From the NCBI GenBank assembly GCA_017624155.1, contig JAGANS010000053.1:1-45396 (forward strand): a stretch of DNA of 45,396 nucleotides. The letters are read 5' to 3'. Shown here piece by piece: positions 40,619 to 45,396 of the stretch; the stretch's first letter is position 1, and each line of letters opens with the position of its first letter. Position numbers and translations under genes: made by a program. The stretch is from Muribaculaceae bacterium (GTDB taxonomy: Bacteria; Bacteroidota; Bacteroidia; Bacteroidales; Muribaculaceae). A model generated the notes under the pieces. That model was given only the letters and a program-made list of their open reading frames with translations, was not told the origin of the DNA and did not search any database.

Positions 40619-42661
40619 TTACCAAATTACCACGCGCTCTGCTTCCGGACGCCACATCTTGTCGCCTTCCTTTATGTTGAAGGCCTTGAAGAAGGGTGCT
40701 ATATTGCGGAGTGTCACGTTCACGCGGTTCTTGCCCAGTGAGTGTACGTCACCGGTTGTGAGCGAGCGCATCTCCTCGGGACGGATGTTGTTGGCCCACA
40801 GGTTGGCATAGTTCATGTAGAACACCTGCACGGGGTCGTAGCCGTTGATCTTGGCTGCGTCGGATGTGATGTCAACGCCTTTCTTTTTCTGCGAGTCGAG
40901 GAAGGCGGTCATGGCGATACGCAGGCCTCCCTGGTCGGCGATGTTCTCGCCGAGGGTATACTGACCGTTGGCGTTAAGGCCGGGAAGAACTTCTACTGCG
41001 TCAAACTGAGCTATGAGGCCCTTGGTCTTTTCGGCAAAGGCGGCGGCATCCTCGGGAGTCCACCAGTTGACCATGTTGCCCTGTGCGTCGAAGTTGCGGC
41101 CCTGATCGTCGAATCCGTGAGTCATCTCGTGGCCGATCACCACACCGATGCCGCCGTAGTTTTCGGCGTCGCTGGCCTCCGGGTCGAAGAAAGGTGCCTG
41201 CAGGATGCCGGCCGGGAATACGATTTCGTTGGCCAGGGGATTATAGTAGGCGTTGATTGTCTGAGGAGTCATGCCCCACTCGGTCTTGTCGACGGGCTTG
41301 CCCCACTTGGCCAGTTCCTGATCCTGGTGCCACATGTTCACATTGTGCATGTTCTCATAGTAGGAAAGCTTGGGATCGATTGTCATCGATGAGTAATCCT
41401 TCCACTTGTCGGGGTAGCCGATCTTCACGGTGAAGGCGTTGAGTTTCTTGATGGCATTGAGCTTGGTGTCGTCGCTCATCCAGTCGAGGTTGATGATGTG
41501 CTTGCCGAGCGAGTTGCGCAGGTTTTCCACAAGGCCGAGCATATACTGCTTGGATGACTCGGGGAAATATTTCTCCACGTATAGTTGGCCGATGGCTTCG
41601 CCGAGGGCACCCTCGGTGGCGCCGAGTGCACGCTTCCAGCGCGGACGCATCTGCTGCACGCCGCTGAGCACCTTGCTGAACTCGAAGTTGGCGTTAGTGA
41701 AGTCATCGCTCAGCATACCCGATGCCTGGCTGACGTATTTCCACAGATAGTAGTCCTTGATTTCGCGCGGTGTGAGCGAGCCGAGCAGATTGTCGCCCTG
41801 CTTCACTGTATTGGGCGTGGTGACGATCACTGTTTCGGGCGTGGCGATGCCCATGGTCTTCACAAAATATGTGTCCCAGTCGGTATGGGGAAATTCGGCT
41901 TTGAGCTGTTCGAGAGTATAGAGGTTGTACATCGCTGGGATGTTGCGGCTTTCCTCGCGGGTCCATGTCGAGTCGGCGATGGCTGTCTCGATTTTCATTA
42001 CGTTTTTGGCGATGCGGGCGGCGTCCTTCTTGGAGTAGCCGGCATTGCGCATCTGCGATGTGATTAGCTTCTTGTAAGCCTCGCGCACCTTGGTGTTATC
42101 CTTGTCGTTGAGCAGGTAATAGTCGCGGTCGCCCATGCCGAGGCTTGCTCCGCTCAGATACATGGCGTATTCGTTGCTGTTGGCGAGGTTTTCCATCGGG
42201 CCTGCGGCAAAGAAGGGGTTGGAATACGACTTGTGCATCCACAGCAGCAGGTCGTTGAGCTCGTCGGCATTGGCGGTTTCGATTTTCTTAAGGTCGGCGA
42301 GGATGGGAGTGGCGCCTTCGGCATTGCGGCGTACAGAGTCGAGCGACTGGTTGTATATTGTTGATACCATGAAGGCAACGGTGCCCGGCTCGGGATTGGT
42401 GGATGCGAGGTTTGTTACGATCTCGCGCACGCGGTTCTCGCTCGAATCGTTGAGAATGTTGAACTGTCCGTAGCGCGAATGCTCGGGAGTAAGGGGATGG
42501 GCTTCCATCCAGCCGTTGTTTACATGTTGGTAAAAATCCTGCGACGCGGGAGTTGACGGGTCGAAATAAGCCGGATTCAGGCTCTTGAGGTGCTCCTGGG
42601 CGCCTGCGCCGAGTGTGGTTGCGGCCATGAGAGCTCCTGCGATAAATTTGATTGATTTCAT
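40619..42661 (-). CDS. M13-family (neprilysin/PepO) zinc metallopeptidase
   Basis: Exported oligopeptidase of 680 residues with a signal peptide (MKSIKFIAGALMAATTLGAGA). The large helical N-terminal domain spans about 25-430. The catalytic C-terminal part holds the substrate-binding INAYYNP, the zinc motif HEMTH in VVIGHEMTHGFDDQGRNFD, third ligand Glu in ENIADQGGLRIA, and ends with RPEAERVVIW, the family's Cys-less variant of the terminal CxxW. Length is normal for bacterial PepO. Predicted site is periplasm or cell surface. Monocistronic. Confidence 0.95.
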   Translation of the reverse strand: MKSIKFIAGALMAATTLGAGAQEHLKSLNPAYFDPSTPASQDFYQHVNNGWMEAHPLTPEHSRYGQFNILNDSSENRVREIVTNLASTNPEPGTVAFMVSTIYNQSLDSVRRNAEGATPILADLKKIETANADELNDLLLWMHKSYSNPFFAAGPMENLANSNEYAMYLSGASLGMGDRDYYLLNDKDNTKVREAYKKLITSQMRNAGYSKKDAARIAKNVMKIETAIADSTWTREESRNIPAMYNLYTLEQLKAEFPHTDWDTYFVKTMGIATPETVIVTTPNTVKQGDNLLGSLTPREIKDYYLWKYVSQASGMLSDDFTNANFEFSKVLSGVQQMRPRWKRALGATEGALGEAIGQLYVEKYFPESSKQYMLGLVENLRNSLGKHIINLDWMSDDTKLNAIKKLNAFTVKIGYPDKWKDYSSMTIDPKLSYYENMHNVNMWHQDQELAKWGKPVDKTEWGMTPQTINAYYNPLANEIVFPAGILQAPFFDPEASDAENYGGIGVVIGHEMTHGFDDQGRNFDAQGNMVNWWTPEDAAAFAEKTKGLIAQFDAVEVLPGLNANGQYTLGENIADQGGLRIAMTAFLDSQKKKGVDITSDAAKINGYDPVQVFYMNYANLWANNIRPEEMRSLTTGDVHSLGKNRVNVTLRNIAPFFKAFNIKEGDKMWRPEAERVVIW

Positions 42662-42708
42662 ATTGTGATTATATGTGATATTTATTGCAATTCATTTATT
42701 GGACGCGG

Positions 42709-42739
42709 CAAAGTTCGGAAAATTACACGACACGGCAAA
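42709..42739 (-). promoter_or_regulatory. Candidate promoter of the M13 peptidase gene
   Basis: On the minus strand, TTTG (42736-42739) lies 19 bases ahead of GAACTTTG (42709-42716), one mismatch from TAnnTTTG. The -33 element falls in the A/T run that is the T-tract of the gdhA terminator. Confidence 0.5.
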
Positions 42740-42775
42740 AAAAATCGGCCGCACCTGAGCCGGTACAGCCGATTT
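42737..42775 (-). terminator. gdhA intrinsic terminator
   Basis: AAATCGGC (42742-42749) and GCCGATTT (42768-42775) form an 8-bp stem with an 18-base loop. On the minus strand the stem runs into eight T residues (42737-42744). It lies 21 bases after the gdhA stop. Confidence 0.85.
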
Positions 42776-42796
42776 AATCGTTTATTCAGAGGATTA

Positions 42797-44134
42797 TCAG
42801 CATACGCCTTCGCCCATCATGGCGTGGGCCACCTTCATGAAGCCGGCGATGTTGGCGCCCTTCATATAGTTGATGTAGCCGTCCTTCTCAACGCCGTAGG
42901 TGAGGCACTGGGTGTGGATGTCGGCCATGATTGTGTGGAGCTTTTCGTCGACTTCCTCGGCGCTCCACTGCAGGTGCATGGCGTTCTGGCTCATTTCGAG
43001 ACCCGAGGTGGCTACGCCGCCGGCGTTGACAGCCTTGCCGGGAGCATAGGTGGTGCGGGTAGCGATGAAGTGGTCGATGGCTTCGGGTGTGCAGCCCATG
43101 TTCGATACTTCGGCAACCATTTCCACGCCGTTGGCGACGAGCTGCTTGGCGTCTTCGCCGTTAAGCTCGTTCTGAGTTGCGCAGGGCAGAGCGATGTCCA
43201 CCTTGCGTTCCCAGGGCTTCTTGCCTGCGAAGAATTCCGATCCGGGGAACTTCTCGGCGTAGGGAGCCACTACGTCGTTGCCCGATGCGCGGAGCTCGAG
43301 CATATAGTTGATCTTCTCGTCGTTGAGACCGGCGGGATCGTAGATGTAGCCGTCGGGGCCCGAGATAGTCACAACCTTGGCGCCGAGTTCGGTAGCTTTC
43401 ATGGCTGCGCCCCATGCAACGTTGCCGAAGCCCGAGATAGCCACAGTCTTGCCCTTGATGTCGTCGCCCTTCTCCTTGAGCATGGCCTGCACGAAGTAGA
43501 GAGCGCCGAAGCCGGTAGCTTCGGGACGGATGCGCGAGCCGCCGAATTCGAGGCCCTTGCCGGTGAATGTGCCGTCGTGCTGGTTGACGAGCTTCTTGTA
43601 CATGCCGTACATGTAGCCTACTTCGCGGCCGCCTACGCCGATATCGCCGGCGGGAACGTCGCGGTCGGGACCGAGGTTCTTCCACAGACCGAGCATGAAG
43701 GCCTGGCAGAAGCGCATGATTTCACGGTCGCTCTTGCCGCGGGGCGAGAAGTCGGAGCCGCCCTTTGCGCCGCCCATAGGCAGAGTGGTGAGGGCATTCT
43801 TGAATGTCTGCTCGAAGCCGAGGAACTTGAGGATCGACAGGTTGACCGATGCGTGGAAGCGGATACCGCCCTTGTACGGGCCGATGGCGTTGTTGAACTG
43901 TACGCGGTAGCCGATGTTGTTCTGCACCTCGCCCTTGTCGTCGAGCCAGGTTACACGGAAAGTGACGATACGGTCGGGCTCGACCATACGTTCGATTATC
44001 TTGTTGCGTTCAAATTCGGGGTGCTGGTTGTACACGTCCTGTACGCACAGGAGCACTTCTCTCACAGCCTGGAGGTATTCCTTTTCGCCGGGGTGTTTGG
44101 CCTCAAGGTCGGCCATGATTTTGTTTATATCCAT
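42797..44134 (-). CDS. gdhA: NADP-specific glutamate dehydrogenase
   Basis: Catalyses ammonium assimilation onto 2-oxoglutarate, the main nitrogen-entry route in Bacteroidales. The 445 residues are of normal length for the hexameric bacterial enzyme. Landmarks are GPYKGGIRFH, the catalytic-lysine motif PMGGAKGGSDF, VPAGDIGVGGREVGYMYG, nucleotide fold VAISGFGNVAWGAA and LPCATQNELN. Codon use is biased as for a well-expressed gene. It has its own promoter and terminator. Confidence 0.98.
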   Translation of the reverse strand: MDINKIMADLEAKHPGEKEYLQAVREVLLCVQDVYNQHPEFERNKIIERMVEPDRIVTFRVTWLDDKGEVQNNIGYRVQFNNAIGPYKGGIRFHASVNLSILKFLGFEQTFKNALTTLPMGGAKGGSDFSPRGKSDREIMRFCQAFMLGLWKNLGPDRDVPAGDIGVGGREVGYMYGMYKKLVNQHDGTFTGKGLEFGGSRIRPEATGFGALYFVQAMLKEKGDDIKGKTVAISGFGNVAWGAAMKATELGAKVVTISGPDGYIYDPAGLNDEKINYMLELRASGNDVVAPYAEKFPGSEFFAGKKPWERKVDIALPCATQNELNGEDAKQLVANGVEMVAEVSNMGCTPEAIDHFIATRTTYAPGKAVNAGGVATSGLEMSQNAMHLQWSAEEVDEKLHTIMADIHTQCLTYGVEKDGYINYMKGANIAGFMKVAHAMMGEGVC

Positions 44135-44463
44135 AACGATTTAGGTTTTAGGGGGTTATGTAGTTTTTTGTCGTTTATATCGTATTCGAGTGTAATTCAC
44201 TTGCGCAAAAGTAACCAATAAACCAATCGCTTCCAAATAAATTTATGTGTTTTATGACATAAAAATCATATAACGCCTTAGCGCCGAAGTGTCAAATTTA
44301 CACAATTATGCCTCCGCAGCCGCCAAATCGGTGCATATTCCGCCCATAAAAGCCCAATATTCACCGCAACCAGCTTACAAATTAGCATCGCACAAATTTG
44401 AAAATTGATTATCCGGATTAAAAATTATATGGATTTCTTTTTGGATTTTTTGATTATTGATGT
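44135..44463. other. Intergenic region between gdhA and the thi leader
   Basis: No gene is visible in these 329 bases. They hold the gdhA promoter on the minus strand (at 44206-44237) and the -33 element of the thi promoter on the plus strand. The near-palindrome GTGTCAAATTTACAC (about 44288-44302) contains a second minus-strand TAAATTTG. The rest is AT-rich with no clear structure. Confidence 0.6.
44206..44237 (-). promoter_or_regulatory. gdhA promoter
   Basis: On the minus strand, TTTG (44234-44237) and TACTTTTG (44206-44213) are spaced by 20 bases. The predicted leader to the ATG at 44134 is about 65 bases. Confidence 0.7.
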
Positions 44464-44471
44464 TAACTTTG
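44440..44471 (+). promoter_or_regulatory. thi operon promoter
   Basis: TTTG (44440-44443) and TAACTTTG (44464-44471) are spaced by 20 bases and sit about 40 bases before the TPP riboswitch. Confidence 0.75.
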
Positions 44472-44510
44472 CAGGCGATTGGCGGAGGGTGTTCTGCCGG
44501 TCGTTGATAT

Positions 44511-44596
44511 TCAGGGGTGTCTTTTATTTCGCCTGGCGATGGAAAGACTGAGATCAGACCCTAAGAACTTGATTCGGGTAATGCCGACGAAAGGAG
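44511..44596 (+). promoter_or_regulatory. TPP riboswitch (THI element)
   Basis: The thiamine-pyrophosphate aptamer lies in the leader of thiS. Its conserved blocks appear in order: GGGGTGT (44514-44520), a variable arm, ACTGAGATCAGACCCTAAG (44548-44566 or so, the CTGAGA core), GAACTTGATTCGGGTAATGCC (split by stem P4/P5) and CGAAAGGAG. The aptamer ends within a few bases of the thiS ATG at 44602, so binding probably blocks translation initiation, the usual mode in this group. It predicts repression of the thi operon by thiamine. Confidence 0.93.
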
Positions 44597-44601
44597 TGAT
44601 T

Positions 44602-44805
44602 ATGAAAATATATCTAAACCAAAATGAGTTTGAGGTGGCTGCCGATACGATCACAGTCACAGAATTGCTGCAGCTCAATCAGCTGCCTGTCACCGGTATT
44701 GCGGTGTCGGTAAACAATAAGGTCATCAGGAAGGCGAACTGGAGTGCCACCGCTCTCGCCGATGGCGATCGTGTTACCGTTATTACCGCGGTGTGCGGGG
44801 GCTGA
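44602..44805 (+). CDS. thiS: Sulfur carrier protein ThiS
   Basis: Ubiquitin-like carrier that delivers sulfur as a C-terminal thiocarboxylate for thiazole synthesis. The 67-residue protein begins at ATG 44602 (MKIYLNQNEFEV); a frame open from 44479 runs through the riboswitch and is not real. The beta-grasp pattern is clear (TVTELLQLNQLPVTGIAVSVNNKVI) and it ends with the essential Gly-Gly (AVCGG). The stop overlaps the next start (TGATG). First gene of the thiamine operon. Confidence 0.95.
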   Translation: MKIYLNQNEFEVAADTITVTELLQLNQLPVTGIAVSVNNKVIRKANWSATALADGDRVTVITAVCGG

Positions 44806-45396
44806 TGAAATTCATAGCCGTCACATATCCCGATTTCAGGGAGGGGGAGGCAGAGAGCATCTGCCGCCTTATTGACCGCGGATGGTATCGCGTGCATATA
44901 CGCAAGCCCGGGGCCGACCGGGCATGTATAGCCGGATTGCTCGACCGTATTCCCCGTCGGTATTATCCGGCGCTGTCGCTGCACGACTGTTTTGACCTTG
45001 CGGTGGAATACAGCCTTGGCGGCGTGCATCTCAATGGCCGCAACCCCGAGGCGCCTGCCGGCTGGACGGGCCTCGTGAGCCGCAGCTGTCACAGTCTTGA
45101 GGAGCTTGAACGGTATGCGTCGCTCGATTATCTGTTTCTGAGTCCTGTCTACGACAGCATATCCAAACGGGGCTACCGCGGCCGTTTTGACCCGGACGCG
45201 CTACGGGGTGTGCCGCTGAGAAATGTCTTTGCGCTGGGCGGAGTCACGCCGTCTAAAACTTCCGAACTTGAAAAGGCAGGCTTCGGCGGCGCGGCGATGC
45301 TGTCGGCGGCCTGGAGTAAACCAATGGAAATGTTACAGTTTATCACACATACCGACCGCGGCCTCGAGGATGTGCTGCGGGGAGGCTGCCGCTGGG
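44805..45396 (+). CDS. thiE: TenI/ThiE-type protein fused to start of a second ThiE domain (partial)
   Basis: Thiamine-phosphate synthase family protein, cut by the window end after 197 residues. The ATG overlaps the thiS stop. Residues 1-170 form a TenI/ThiE TIM barrel: VHIRKPGAD, GGVHLNGRNPEAP, SRSCHSLEELERY, DYLFLSPVYDSISKRGYRG (the SPV-x-SxSK motif) and FALGGVTPSKTSEL. It ends AAMLSAAWSKP. The frame then continues with no stop into MEMLQFITHTDRGLEDVLRG and GCRW (174-197), which looks like the N-terminus of a second ThiE. So this appears to be a tandem two-domain protein. The gene continues beyond the window. Confidence 0.85.
   Translation, partial: MKFIAVTYPDFREGEAESICRLIDRGWYRVHIRKPGADRACIAGLLDRIPRRYYPALSLHDCFDLAVEYSLGGVHLNGRNPEAPAGWTGLVSRSCHSLEELERYASLDYLFLSPVYDSISKRGYRGRFDPDALRGVPLRNVFALGGVTPSKTSELEKAGFGGAAMLSAAWSKPMEMLQFITHTDRGLEDVLRGGCRW

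Noticed and set aside
42665-44221. 518-residue plus-strand open frame
   Set aside because: Antisense to gdhA; highly biased codons of gdhA leave the opposite strand open by chance.
45324-45396. Independent second thiE gene starting at the in-frame ATG
   Set aside because: No stop codon separates it from the upstream domain, so the upstream product must read through into it unless the assembly is wrong.

Overview
The window reads as chromosomal DNA of a gut-type Bacteroidales bacterium, most likely Muribaculaceae or a close relative. This is inferred from three things. Promoters have the Bacteroidota -7 box TAnnTTTG with a -33 TTTG/ATTG about 20 bases upstream (ssb, rpsO, parC, mdh, perR, gdhA, thiS and others). 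Many lipoproteins are encoded, one with an acidic surface-export signal after the Cys. The gene set is typical of the order (NADP-type gdhA, rubrerythrin, META lipoproteins, Bacteroidota-type ParC). The species cannot be fixed from the sequence. I recognised no rRNA, tRNA, CRISPR array, prophage or insertion sequence. Genes are densely packed, often with ATGA or TGATG overlaps.

Layout. 0.2-5.7 kb (minus): adaptor, RND pump and TolC genes for a heavy-metal efflux system. 5.8-8.1 kb: a patatin fused to an outer-membrane barrel. 8.2-10.3 kb: ssb, a DEAD-box helicase and rpsO. 10.4-12.8 kb: a double-META lipoprotein, then a monocistronic TIR-transmembrane protein whose C-terminal domain looks like bacterial STING. 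12.9-19.7 kb: dedA, rpe, ftsK, a lolA-like gene, trxB and an iron alcohol dehydrogenase. 19.7-24.8 kb: parC, a DUF3316-like protein, an S41 peptidase and a four-helix-bundle gene next to an AT-rich repeat. 24.9-28.6 kb (minus): an operon of a pRiA4-ORF3-like gene, bioB, trmH-type methyltransferase and radA. 28.9-33.0 kb: a small HTH protein, a 1058-residue surface lipoprotein with codon use like highly expressed genes, and a small lipoprotein. 33.3-36.8 kb: mdh, a thioredoxin-like lipoprotein, a second DEAD-box helicase starting at TTG, and an ECF sigma factor. 36.8-38.5 kb (minus): a peroxide-defence operon of perR-type regulator, rubrerythrin and flavin reductase-rubredoxin, with two PerR-like boxes over its promoter. 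38.7-44.1 kb: an ABC-F ATPase, an M13 peptidase and gdhA. 44.4 kb to the end: a TPP riboswitch controlling thiS and a thiE-type gene that runs off the window.

The most notable points are these. (1) The TIR-TM-STING-like protein has no cyclic-dinucleotide synthase beside it, so it is an orphan candidate for a CBASS-like defence effector. (2) The last reading frame joins a TenI-like domain without a stop to what looks like the start of a second thiamine-phosphate synthase domain. (3) A palindromic element with core TTTAAACAAGC occurs five times in the same orientation at gene junctions. (4) The four-helix-bundle gene with its palindrome-flanked 9-bp repeats looks like a foreign cassette. (5) The ssb promoter sits four bases before the ATG, predicting a leaderless or nearly leaderless mRNA.
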